From Streptomyces sp. NBC_00620 (GTDB lineage Bacteria > Actinomycetota > Actinomycetes > Streptomycetales > Streptomycetaceae), in the NCBI RefSeq assembly GCF_026341825.1, contig NZ_JAPENY010000002.1:1054001-1118000 (forward strand): a stretch of 64,000 nucleotides of DNA, given 5' to 3'. This document shows, in pieces, positions 8,887 to 16,512 of the stretch. The first letter of the stretch is position 1. The number at the start of each line of letters is the position of its first letter. Made by a program: the position numbers and the translations under genes. Under the pieces are notes generated by a model that saw only the letters and a program-made list of their open reading frames with translations, did not search any database and was not told the DNA's origin.

Positions 8887-9014
8887 GAGTCCGCTCCTTT
8901 CCGTAGTCGTCTCGTCTTTTACATGCGCACGGAAAGTCAACTCGCCTGGTGGGCGCAAGGGGAGCGTGTGCGAGGGGCATATGCGGGCCCGGCGCGCACA
9001 CGGTGTGTGAATGG

Positions 9015-9050
9015 CGCGGGCCCGGCACCCCCATGGGTGCCGGGCCCGCG
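9015..9050 (-). terminator. strong hairpin terminator for the hydroxybutyryl-CoA dehydrogenase
   Basis: This is a 16-bp perfect stem, 9015-9030 with 9035-9050 (CGCGGGCCCGGCACCC), with a 4-nt loop, 25 nt beyond the minus-strand stop codon. There is no T-run, as is common for Streptomyces terminators. It could serve the small gene's upstream region in the other direction as insulation. Confidence 0.8.
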
Positions 9051-9075
9051 TGAGCCTGCGTTTTACCGTGCGTAA

Positions 9076-9936
9076 TCAGGCGTAGGTGTAGAAGCCCGAG
9101 CCCGACTTCCGGCCCAGGCGGCCCGCGTCCACCATGCGCTGGAGCAGCGGGGGAGCGGCGTACAGCGGCTCCTTGTACTCCTCGTACATCGAATACGCGA
9201 CCGAGGCCACCGTGTCGAGGCCGATCAGGTCGGACAGCTTGAGCGGGCCCATCGGGTGGGCGCAGCCCAGCTCCATGCCGTTGTCGATGTCCTCGCGGCT
9301 CGCGATGCCCGACTCGAACATCCGGATCGCGGACAGGAGATAGGGGATCAGCAGCGCGTTGACCACGAAGCCCGAGCGGTCCTGGGCGCGGATCGCATGC
9401 TTGCCGAGGATCTTCTCGACGAGCGCCTGAGCCCGGCTGAGGGTGCCCTCGGACGTGGTGAGCGCCGGGATCAGCTCGACGAGCTTCTGCACCGGGGCCG
9501 GGTTGAAGAAGTGGATGCCGATGACCTGGTCGGGACGCGAGGTGGCGACGGCCAGCCTGACCAGCGGGATCGAGGAGGTGTTGGAGGCGAGGATCGCGTC
9601 CTGCCGGGTCACCACCTGGTCGAGGACCTGGAAGATCTCCGTCTTCACCTGCTCGTTCTCGACGACGGCCTCGATCACCAGGTCGCGGTCCGCGAACTCA
9701 CCGAGGTCCGTGGTGAAGCTGAGCCGCGCCAGGGTCGCGTCCCGCTCCTCCTCGGAGATCTTCCCGCGCTCGGCCGCCTTGGAGAGGGAGTTGAAGAGCC
9801 GGGTACGGCCGAACTCCAGGGCTTCGCCGGTGGTCTCGGCCACCTTGACGTCGAGACCGGCGCGGGCGCACACCTCGGCAATGCCCGCTCCCATCTGTCC
9901 GCAGCCCACCACTCCGACGCGTTCGATGTCGGTCAC
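9076..9936 (-). CDS. 3-hydroxybutyryl-CoA dehydrogenase
   Basis: This is a 286-aa NAD(P)-dependent enzyme of the HBD/short 3-hydroxyacyl-CoA dehydrogenase family, interconverting acetoacetyl-CoA and 3-hydroxybutyryl-CoA. The Rossmann motif is VGVVGCGQMGAG at the N-terminus. The catalytic His lies in IGIHFFNPAP, followed by SGFVVNALLIPYL and the C-terminal dimerisation domain with GCAHPMGPLKLSDLIGLD. The length is normal for a monofunctional enzyme. It probably supplies four-carbon units (butyrate, polyketide extender or PHB metabolism). It has its own ribosome-binding site (GGAAAGGGACG) and terminator and stands alone. Confidence 0.93.
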   Translation of the reverse strand: MTDIERVGVVGCGQMGAGIAEVCARAGLDVKVAETTGEALEFGRTRLFNSLSKAAERGKISEEERDATLARLSFTTDLGEFADRDLVIEAVVENEQVKTEIFQVLDQVVTRQDAILASNTSSIPLVRLAVATSRPDQVIGIHFFNPAPVQKLVELIPALTTSEGTLSRAQALVEKILGKHAIRAQDRSGFVVNALLIPYLLSAIRMFESGIASREDIDNGMELGCAHPMGPLKLSDLIGLDTVASVAYSMYEEYKEPLYAAPPLLQRMVDAGRLGRKSGSGFYTYA

Positions 9937-10104
9937 ATCGTCCCTTTCCGCTGATCATCGGCCTTGGCAGGTTCCCCGTTGTGCGGTGCCTGCTCCGATC
10001 GTGCACGTTACTCCCAAGTATCGATGATCGATCGTGCGGGTCGGGCATGCTGTGCGAGGAGACGATCCGTGACCGGACGGATCCGTTGTGTAGGGGGTGT
10101 GGAG

Positions 10105-11313
10105 ATGGGGCGACTGTCACGTCGCGCGTTCGCCTTGGCAGCGGCGGCGACGCTGTCGGGATTCGCGACCGCCGGAGACGCCGCGGCCGACACGAACAGG
10201 CCTCGTGCGGCGGGGGAGATGCGCGGGATGTGGCTGGCGACGGTCTCCAACCGCGACTGGCCCTCGCGCACCGGGCTCACCGCGGCACAGCAGCGCACCG
10301 AACTCCTCGCCCATCTCGACACGGCCGTACGCCGCGGCCTCAACGCCGTGATGTTCCAGGTGCGCCCCACGGCCGACGCGCTGTGGCCGTCGTCGTACGA
10401 GCCGTGGTCCCAGTACCTCTCCGGAGTCCAGGGCAGGAACCCCGGCTGGGACCCGCTGGGCACGGCGGTCACGGAGGCGCACGCGCGCGGCCTGGAACTG
10501 CACGCCTGGTTCAACCCGTACCGGATCGCCAACCACACCGACCCGACGAGGCTCGTGGCGAACCACCCGGCCCGCGAGCATCCCGGCTGGGTCGTCCCGT
10601 ACGGCGGGAAGCTCTACTACAACCCCGGACTGCCGCAGGTCCGCGCCTTCGTCCAGGACGCGATGCTCGACGCGCTGCGCAAGTACGCGATCGATGCCGT
10701 GCACTGGGACGACTACTTCTACCCGTATCCGGTCGCCGGGCAGGTCTTCGACGACGACGCGGCGTACGGGGCGTACGGCGCGGGCTTCCCCGACCGGGCG
10801 GCCTGGCGGCGCGACAACATCGACAGGCTGGTCCTTGAGACGGCTGCCCGCATCAAGCAGATCCGGCCGACGGCGCGCTTCGGGATCAGCCCCTTCGGGG
10901 TGTGGCGCAACGCCGCGACCGATCCGCTCGGTTCGCCGACTCAGGCGGGCGTGGAGACGTACGACGATCTGCACGCGGACACCAGGAAGTGGGTCCGGGA
11001 GCACTGGATCGACTACATCTGCCCGCAGTTGTACTGGAACATCGGCCTCGCTGCCGCCGACTACGCGAAGCTGGTGCCCTGGTGGGCGAAGACGGCCGAG
11101 GGTACTGGCGTGGGGCTGTACGTGGGGGAGGCGCTGTACAAGGCCGGTGATTCGGCCCAGCCGGCCGCCTGGCAGGATCCGGCGGAGCTGTCCCGGCATC
11201 TGACGCTGGCCGCGCGGTATCCGGAGGTGAAGGGGCACGTCTTCTTCGCCGCCAAGGAGGTCGGGGCGGACCGGATCGGTGCGATGGCCCGGGTGGTTGC
11301 TGATCACTACTGA
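10105..11313 (+). CDS. Tat-exported GHL10 (DUF187) glycoside-hydrolase-like protein
   Basis: This is a 402-aa secreted protein. The N-terminus is a twin-arginine signal (LSRRAFALAAAATLSGFATA) with cleavage near GDAAAD. The mature part has the hallmarks of the GHL10/DUF187 TIM-barrel family: MRGMWLATVSNRDWP, FQVRPTADALWPSSYEPWS, LHAWFNPYRI, YYNPGLPQVRAFV and DAVHWDDYFYP with conserved acidic residues. Family members are thought to act on cell-wall or surface glycans. The substrate is unknown. ATG 10105 lies within GGAG-ATG context after a G-run and gives a proper Tat start, while the longer frame to 9964 does not. Confidence 0.87.
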   Translation: MGRLSRRAFALAAAATLSGFATAGDAAADTNRPRAAGEMRGMWLATVSNRDWPSRTGLTAAQQRTELLAHLDTAVRRGLNAVMFQVRPTADALWPSSYEPWSQYLSGVQGRNPGWDPLGTAVTEAHARGLELHAWFNPYRIANHTDPTRLVANHPAREHPGWVVPYGGKLYYNPGLPQVRAFVQDAMLDALRKYAIDAVHWDDYFYPYPVAGQVFDDDAAYGAYGAGFPDRAAWRRDNIDRLVLETAARIKQIRPTARFGISPFGVWRNAATDPLGSPTQAGVETYDDLHADTRKWVREHWIDYICPQLYWNIGLAAADYAKLVPWWAKTAEGTGVGLYVGEALYKAGDSAQPAAWQDPAELSRHLTLAARYPEVKGHVFFAAKEVGADRIGAMARVVADHY

Positions 11314-11329
11314 AGCGGGGGGATCACCC

Positions 11330-11941
11330 ATGGGTGGCATACGGTCGCGCGAGGCGGAGAACGTGCGGCAGGCGTGGGGCCGTGTCACGCGATGGCTTGA
11401 GCGGAACGCTCCGAAGAACGCGGCGGCCCTGTGCGGACCCGCGACACCGAAGATGATCGTCGATGCCGAAGCGCGTCTCGGCGTGAGCTTCCCGCAGGAA
11501 ATGTGGACGTGGCTGCTGACGAACAACGGCGTGCGTATGGCCGACGGGGAAGACAGTAGATTCGCCGCCCCTGGCAGCAGCTTCCTGTCCTCTGGGTGGC
11601 ACTTGCTGTCCGTGGAGCAGATCGTGAACGTCCATGAATGGCGTACGGGAATAGCGGCAATGGAGCCGTCACAGCATCCGGATCGCGAAACCCTGGCATG
11701 GCGCCACGACTGGGTCCCCTTCGCGGTGGAGACGGACTGGCTCTACGGCCGGTTCATCGACACCAGCACAGGCATGCTGGGGAAGTGGAGCGACGGGGAC
11801 CTGACCCGATTCGAGACGCACGCTTCACTGGCGGAGTACTTTCACTCCCTCGCCGACGACATGCGTCAGCGCGCGACGGCCCAGGACGGCCGCCTCGTCT
11901 GGGGAACCCGCACAAGACGGCCGGCGGAACCCTTGCGCTGA
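11330..11941 (+). CDS. SMI1/KNR4 (SUKH) family protein
   Basis: This is a 203-aa cytoplasmic protein. The SUKH core is visible at about residues 40-75 (AEARLGVSFPQEMWTWLLTNNG, the family's helix plus LxxxNG turn) and continues with FLSSGWHLLSVEQIV and DWVPFAVETD. SUKH proteins are common immunity proteins against polymorphic toxins, but many in Streptomyces are orphans. No toxin gene is adjacent here, so immunity function is unproven. It lies 16 nt after the GHL10 gene and has its own G-rich ribosome-binding site, so the two may be cotranscribed. Its stop abuts that of the DUF1918 gene on the other strand. Confidence 0.8.
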   Translation: MGGIRSREAENVRQAWGRVTRWLERNAPKNAAALCGPATPKMIVDAEARLGVSFPQEMWTWLLTNNGVRMADGEDSRFAAPGSSFLSSGWHLLSVEQIVNVHEWRTGIAAMEPSQHPDRETLAWRHDWVPFAVETDWLYGRFIDTSTGMLGKWSDGDLTRFETHASLAEYFHSLADDMRQRATAQDGRLVWGTRTRRPAEPLR

Positions 11942-11942
11942 G

Positions 11943-12137
11943 TCAGTGGGCTGCGTCCTTGTGGCGGATTTCGGAGTCCGGGCCCGGTGAGCACACTGCC
12001 TCGTGCCCGTCCTGGAAGCGGACGCGGTACGGGGGAGTGCCCTCCGTACCCAGTACTTCGACGATCTCTGAGATCTTGTCCTGCTGCCCGACGACCCTGC
12101 CGTGCTGCACCAGCTGGTCGCCCTCGACTGCATGCAT
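11943..12137 (-). CDS. DUF1918 small protein
   Basis: This is a 64-aa protein beginning MHAVEGDQLVQHG and ending in RFQDGHEAVCSPGPDSEIR, the compact beta-barrel pattern of DUF1918, a family restricted to Actinobacteria and of unknown function. ATG 12137 has GAGGAGG upstream. The frame is open further upstream but without support. Confidence 0.85.
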   Translation of the reverse strand: MHAVEGDQLVQHGRVVGQQDKISEIVEVLGTEGTPPYRVRFQDGHEAVCSPGPDSEIRHKDAAH

Positions 12138-12229
12138 CTGAACGGCCTCCTCGTCATCTGCGGGAGTAGCGGTCCGTGGTCGCAAGTCTACGACTGGTGG
12201 CGCCGGTTGGCCCGGCCCTTGCCCGTCCG

Positions 12230-13198
12230 TCAGTCCCGGGCTCGCTGGGTGACCGCGATGCATACCAGTACGGCGGCGGCCGTCAGGGGCGCGGCCGGTG
12301 TGAGGTGCTCACCCAGGAGCAGTACCGACCACACCAGTGTGAGCAGCGGCTGCGCCAGCTGCAACTGGCTGGCCTTCGGGATCCCGATCGCCGCCATGCC
12401 GCGGTACCAGACGACCAGACCGAGGAACTGCGATCCTGCCGCCACCCACAGCAGCCCTGTCACGCTGTGCGCGCTCAGGTGCACCGGCTCGTACGACAGC
12501 GCGACCAGTGCACCCGGCACCGTGAGGGGCAGACACAGGACCAGTGCCCAGCCGACGACCTGCCAGCCGGGCATGACCCTGGAGAGTCGTCCGCCCTCGG
12601 TGTAGCCCGCCGCGCAGATCAGCAGTGCGCCGAAGAGATAGGCGTCCGCGCTGGTCAGAGCGCCACCGCTCTGCAGCACGGTGAACGCGATCACCGCGGC
12701 CGCGCCCGCGACCGCCGCCACCCAGAACGTCCGCGAGGGCCGTGCCCCCGTGCGCAGCGCCGAGAACAGCGCGGTGGTGAGCGGCAGCAGACCGACGACC
12801 ACGGCCGCGTGGGCGGTGGTGGAGGTCTGCAGGGCGAGCGTCGTCAGCAGTGGGAAGCCGAGCACGACGCCCGCGGCAACGACGGCGAGGCCCGTCCAGT
12901 GGCGCCTGACCGGCGGGGGCACGCGCAGCGCCAGCAGACAGCCGCCCGCGATGACCGCGGCCAGGACGCTGCGCACGGCCACCAGGGACCAGGGGCCGAA
13001 GCCCTCCAAGCCCCAGGCGGTGGCGGGGAACGTGAGCGAGAAGGCGGTGACGCCGAGGGCGGCCTGGAGGGTGCCGGAGCGGTGGGAGGGCGCGGAGGCG
13101 ACCGCTTCCGAAGTGGCGGGGAGCGCGCCTGCGGTGGTCCGGGCAGACGTGCGAACTGCTATCCGGGTATTGGCGGTAGCGCTATCCTTAACTCTCAT
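12230..13198 (-). CDS. EamA/DMT-family transporter
   Basis: This is a 322-aa membrane protein with about ten transmembrane helices in two EamA halves (for example LQAALGVTAFSLTFPATAW near residue 44, VVVGLLPLTTALFSAL, FLGLVVWYRGMAAIG and PLLTLVWSVLLLGEHLTP near the end). It is probably an exporter of metabolites or amino acids. Its first 42 residues are polar and could be partly leader; a later start is possible. As annotated its ATG (complement 13196-13198) overlaps the ATG of the divergent MocR regulator by two bases within an 18-bp palindrome, so the regulator very likely controls it. Confidence 0.88.
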   Translation of the reverse strand: MRVKDSATANTRIAVRTSARTTAGALPATSEAVASAPSHRSGTLQAALGVTAFSLTFPATAWGLEGFGPWSLVAVRSVLAAVIAGGCLLALRVPPPVRRHWTGLAVVAAGVVLGFPLLTTLALQTSTTAHAAVVVGLLPLTTALFSALRTGARPSRTFWVAAVAGAAAVIAFTVLQSGGALTSADAYLFGALLICAAGYTEGGRLSRVMPGWQVVGWALVLCLPLTVPGALVALSYEPVHLSAHSVTGLLWVAAGSQFLGLVVWYRGMAAIGIPKASQLQLAQPLLTLVWSVLLLGEHLTPAAPLTAAAVLVCIAVTQRARD

Positions 13199-13208
13199 GA
13201 ATGAGAGT
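13183..13208. promoter_or_regulatory. palindromic operator over both start codons of the EamA/MocR pair
   Basis: ACTCTCAT-GA-ATGAGAGT (13191-13208) is a perfect 8-bp inverted repeat. It contains the plus-strand ATG (13197-13199) and the minus-strand ATG (13196-13198). TATCCT at 13183-13188 lies 8 nt before the plus ATG, as in leaderless transcripts. TACTCT on the minus strand ends 5 nt before the minus ATG. Confidence 0.65.
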
Positions 13209-14633
13209 AGCAGTGTGGGCGGGCTGGCGAATCAGCTGCGGCGGGAGCTGAACCGATACTCTCCTGGTGGAAAGCTGCCGTCGAGTCGGGCACTTGTCGA
13301 ACGGTTTCGGGTGAGCCCGGTGACTGTGTCGCGGGCGCTGGCGCAGCTCTCGGCCGAGGGGCTGGTCGTCACCCGGCCCGGGGCCGGCGCGTTCCGGGCA
13401 CAGCCGCGTGCCGCTGCCGAGCCCGCCGGGGACACCTCCTGGCAGGAGGTCGCGCTCAGCGCGGACGCCGCAACCGAACTCGTGCCGCGCACGGTGGACG
13501 CCTCCGGAGTCATGGTCTCGCTCGCCGCTCCGCCGCCCGGTGTCATCGAGTTCAACGGCGGCTATCTGCACCCGTCGCTGCAGCCCGAGCGGGCGATGGG
13601 CGCGGCCCTGTCCAGGGCGGGCCGCCGTCCCGGCGTCTGGGGCCGGCCGCCCGTGGAGGGACTCGCGGAGCTGCGGGAGTGGTTCGCGCGGGGGATCGGC
13701 GGTGCGGTCACCGCCGCCGAGGTGCTCGTCACGGCGGGCGGTCAGTCCGCGCTCACCACCGCCCTGCGCGCGCTCGCGCCGCCCGGGGCACCGGTGCTCG
13801 TCGAATCGCCCACGTACCCGGGCATGTTGGCGATCGCCCGCGCGGCCGGACTGCGGCCCGTGCCGGTGCCGGTGGACGCCGACGGGGTGAAACCCGCCCT
13901 GCTCGCGGACGCCTTCAAGGCCACCGGTGCCCGTGTCTTCGTCTGCCAGCCGCTGTTCCAGAACCCGACCGGCGCCGTGCTCGCGCCCGAGCGGCGCGGT
14001 GAGGTGCTGCGGATCGCGAGGGAGGCGGGTGCGTTCGTCGTGGAGGACGACTTCGTACGACGTCTCGTGCACGAGGACGCGGGCCCGCTGCCGCGTCCGC
14101 TGGCCGCCGAGGACCCGGACGGGGTCGTCGTGCACGTCGGCTCGCTGACCAAGGCGACCTCGCCGAGCTTCCGGGTGGGTGCGCTGGCCGCGCGGGGCCC
14201 TGTCCTGGAGCGGCTGCGCGCCATCCAGGTCGTCGACACCTTCTTCGTGCCGCGCCCGCTCCAGGAGGCCGCGCTCGAACTCGTGGGCTCGCCCGCATGG
14301 CCCCGCCATCTGCGTGCCGTCGCCGCCGAGTTGAAGACCCGCCGGGACACGATGACCACCGCACTGCGGCTGAACCTCCCCGAACTCTCCCTGCCCCACA
14401 TCCCGTCCGGCGGCTACCACCTGTGGCTGCGCCTACCGGACGGCACGGACGATTCCGCCCTCGTCGCCGGCGCCCTCCGCGCGGGCGTGGCCGTCACCCC
14501 GGGCCGCCCCTACTTCAGCGCCGAACCTCCCGCCGCCCACCTGCGGTTGAGCTTCGCGGCGGTGGCGGGCACGGAGGAGATCACGGAGGGGGTACGGAGA
14601 CTGCGGGCGGCTTGCGACGAGGTGTTGGGCTGA
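13197..14633 (+). CDS. MocR/GntR-type PLP-dependent regulator
   Basis: This is a 478-aa fusion protein. Residues 5-70 are a GntR winged helix-turn-helix (LANQLRRELNRY, GKLPSSRALVERF, VSPVTVSRALAQL), and residues 110-475 are a fold-type I aminotransferase domain. The PLP lysine is in HVGSLTKATSPSFRVG, and the NPTG motif appears as FQNPTGAVL. MocR proteins use PLP or an aldimine as effector and usually control a neighbouring gene. Here the divergent EamA exporter is the obvious target. The start is fixed by the wHTH beginning almost at residue 5; no ribosome-binding site precedes it, consistent with leaderless translation. Confidence 0.92.
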   Translation: MNESSSVGGLANQLRRELNRYSPGGKLPSSRALVERFRVSPVTVSRALAQLSAEGLVVTRPGAGAFRAQPRAAAEPAGDTSWQEVALSADAATELVPRTVDASGVMVSLAAPPPGVIEFNGGYLHPSLQPERAMGAALSRAGRRPGVWGRPPVEGLAELREWFARGIGGAVTAAEVLVTAGGQSALTTALRALAPPGAPVLVESPTYPGMLAIARAAGLRPVPVPVDADGVKPALLADAFKATGARVFVCQPLFQNPTGAVLAPERRGEVLRIAREAGAFVVEDDFVRRLVHEDAGPLPRPLAAEDPDGVVVHVGSLTKATSPSFRVGALAARGPVLERLRAIQVVDTFFVPRPLQEAALELVGSPAWPRHLRAVAAELKTRRDTMTTALRLNLPELSLPHIPSGGYHLWLRLPDGTDDSALVAGALRAGVAVTPGRPYFSAEPPAAHLRLSFAAVAGTEEITEGVRRLRAACDEVLG

Positions 14634-14637
14634 GATC

Positions 14638-14773
14638 TTTCAGCCCGTCCGGCGTTCGAGGACGAGACCCGGCCATCCCGATCTCCCACCCACCCACGGG
14701 GGCATTTCAGCCTGTCCGGCGTTTGAGGACGAGCCCTTCGGGCGATACGGGGGTCTGGGGGCGGAGCCCCCAG
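14638..14773. repeat. intergenic repeat pair with terminator-like hairpin
   Basis: A 29-nt sequence starting TTTCAGCC and ending GAGGACGAG occurs at 14638-14666 and again at 14705-14733 with two C/T differences. A hairpin CTGGGGGC-GGA-GCCCCCAG follows at 14755-14773. A related hairpin block occurs near 62.5 kb. This fills the 214-nt gap after the MocR gene and probably contains its terminator. Confidence 0.75.
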
Positions 14774-14847
14774 GTACGGGACGGGAAGGGGCGGAGGGGG
14801 CGAAAAACCGCTCGACCCCCGGCACCCTGACCTGCAACTCTCCCCGC

Positions 14848-15285
14848 ATGACCGATACGCAAAGCCTCCCCGAGGGCTACGAGATCTCCGCCGACACCGC
14901 CCGCATCGACGTGGACAGCGTCCACCGCTGGCTCTCCACCGACGCGTACTGGGCCACCGGACGCTCGCGAGAGAAGCAGGAGCGTGCGATCGCCGGATCG
15001 CTCAACTTCGGCGTGTACGACGGGACTTCGGGGGAGCAGGTCGCATACGCCCGCGTGGTCACCGACGAGGCGACCTTCGCTTGGCTCTGTGACGTCTACG
15101 TGGCCCCGTCGGTCCGCGGCAAGGGACTGGGCACCGCCCTGGTCGCCGCCGTACGCGACCACCTCGAACCACTCGGTCTGCGCCGGATCCTGCTCGCCAC
15201 GGCGGACGCGCACGGTGTCTACGAGAAGCTCGGATTCAAGGTCCTTCAGAGGCCGGACCAGTGGATGGCGCTCATGCTGCAGTGA
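14848..15285 (+). CDS. GNAT-family N-acetyltransferase
   Basis: This is a 145-aa single-domain GNAT protein. The acetyl-CoA pyrophosphate-binding loop is VRGKGLGTALVAAV (V-x-x-x-x-R/Q-G-x-G/A pattern) at about residue 88. The C-terminal strand ends ...YEKLGFKVLQRPDQWM. It resembles the small acetyltransferases with an N-terminal VHRWLSTDAYW segment. The substrate is unknown. Confidence 0.85.
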   Translation: MTDTQSLPEGYEISADTARIDVDSVHRWLSTDAYWATGRSREKQERAIAGSLNFGVYDGTSGEQVAYARVVTDEATFAWLCDVYVAPSVRGKGLGTALVAAVRDHLEPLGLRRILLATADAHGVYEKLGFKVLQRPDQWMALMLQ

Positions 15286-15347
15286 GCCCGCGTGTACCCT
15301 CCGTAACCCCTCTTGACCTGCGGAGTTCCGCGTTCCACGATCACCGC

Positions 15348-15941
15348 ATGCATCTTCGGGTCACGTTCGTCGCCGCCGCGCGCAGCTCCTCGCTGCTCGC
15401 TGAACGCTTCGAGGACGACCGGCCGCTGGACCAGGCCGGCTGGGAGGAAGTGCAGCGCGCCGCCCCGGAGCTGGTGCCGCTGGCGGCGGCCGAACTGCGC
15501 TACTGCTCACCGACGCCGCGCAGCCGGGCCACCGGGGACGCCCTCGGATACGCGCCGCTCGTCCAGCTCGCGCTGCGCGACTGCGACATGGGCCGCTGGC
15601 GCGGCCTCACGCTCGGCGAGGCGATGGCCCGAGAGCCCGAGGCCGTCGACAGCTGGCTCGCCGACCCGCGGTCCACGCCCCACGACGGCGAATCGCTGAT
15701 GACCTTCATCGCCCGCGTCGGGAACTGGCTCGACACCCGGCCCGCCGACGACGGCGGCCGTATCGTCGCGGTGGCCGAACCGTCCGTGGTCCGGGCCGCC
15801 CTGGTCTACACCCTGAAGGCGCCGCCCTCGACGTACTGGAACGTGGACGTCCGCCCGTTGTCGACGATCACTGTGACGGGCCGTGCGGGGCGCTGGAACC
15901 TGCGCTTCGAGGGGGCCTACTCCCAGCCCTCGCGTGCGTAG
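15348..15941 (+). CDS. histidine-phosphatase-fold protein lacking the catalytic RHG motif
   Basis: This is a 197-aa protein with the overall layout of the histidine phosphatase (phosphoglycerate-mutase-like) superfamily: N-terminal strand, LDQAGWEEVQ, SPTPRSRATGDALG, DMGRWRGLTLGE and DGESLMTFIARV. The defining first-strand RHG is replaced by VAAARSSSL, and the second catalytic His region reads VAEPSVV instead of a His-containing turn. It is therefore probably catalytically inactive or uses another chemistry. ATG 15348 gives the family start. Its last 25 nt overlap the 3' end of the gene on the opposite strand. Confidence 0.75.
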   Translation: MHLRVTFVAAARSSSLLAERFEDDRPLDQAGWEEVQRAAPELVPLAAAELRYCSPTPRSRATGDALGYAPLVQLALRDCDMGRWRGLTLGEAMAREPEAVDSWLADPRSTPHDGESLMTFIARVGNWLDTRPADDGGRIVAVAEPSVVRAALVYTLKAPPSTYWNVDVRPLSTITVTGRAGRWNLRFEGAYSQPSRA

Positions 15942-16375
15942 TCCGTGGTGAGGGCGAGGTCCTTCGCGGGGCCCGCCACGCGCCACACGGACCGCCAGTG
16001 GTGCTCGTCGAGAGCGGTGAACTCGCCGCGGTAGAGGTCCGCCGAGCAGGGGTGGTCGGCGAGGCAGTACCCGGAGGTCAGGTCCAGGTCGTGGAAGGGG
16101 CGGCCGTCGGAGAACCGTACGGCCGCGGTGCCCGCGCGGTCTCCCGACAGGAAGCGCAGCGTCCGCTCTGCCGGCCTGGGCGTGCCCTGCCATACGAAGG
16201 TCCCGGATTCGTGGTGCAGGAGACCCGTGTCCGCCGGGTTCTCCAGCGGTCCGAAAACCGTCGTCCCCACGAAGTGCCCCTCCGCACCGCTCGCCAGATC
16301 CCGCACCGCGCGCTCCACCCGCCAGCTCCCGGCCAGGTGCGCCAGCACGTCGGCCACTGGCCAGAACTCACCCAT
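15917..16375 (-). CDS. DUF6314 family protein
   Basis: This is a 152-aa protein beginning MGEFWPVADVLAHLAGSW. The AHLAGSWRVERA start, the central GPLENP...YHES-like turn, and the closing YRGEFTALDEHHWRSVWRV segment fit the lipocalin-like beta-barrel family DUF6314, which has no known function. I chose ATG 16375 (complement), preceded by a G-rich stretch. The longer open frame has no ribosome-binding site. The 3' end overlaps the converging phosphatase-like gene. Confidence 0.7.
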   Translation of the reverse strand: MGEFWPVADVLAHLAGSWRVERAVRDLASGAEGHFVGTTVFGPLENPADTGLLHHESGTFVWQGTPRPAERTLRFLSGDRAGTAAVRFSDGRPFHDLDLTSGYCLADHPCSADLYRGEFTALDEHHWRSVWRVAGPAKDLALTTDYAREGWE

Positions 16376-16447
16376 CCCGTCCCGCTTTCCGTCACATCCG
16401 ATGCTGCGCAACCCATTGACGCGCTCTGACCCCCTCCCTATCTTGCC

Positions 16448-16482
16448 GTTCGAAGTGCTGATCAATGTCCGGCATTTCGAAC
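16448..16482. promoter_or_regulatory. inverted TTCGAA repeat upstream of the arabinofuranosidase
   Basis: GTTCGAA (16448-16454) and TTCGAAC (16476-16482) form a 7-bp inverted repeat separated by 21 nt, 31 nt before the gene's ATG. This is a candidate operator for a sugar-responsive repressor. No regulator gene is adjacent. Confidence 0.4.
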
Positions 16483-16512
16483 AATTCAAGACTACAGAGC
16501 CGCGGAGTATCC

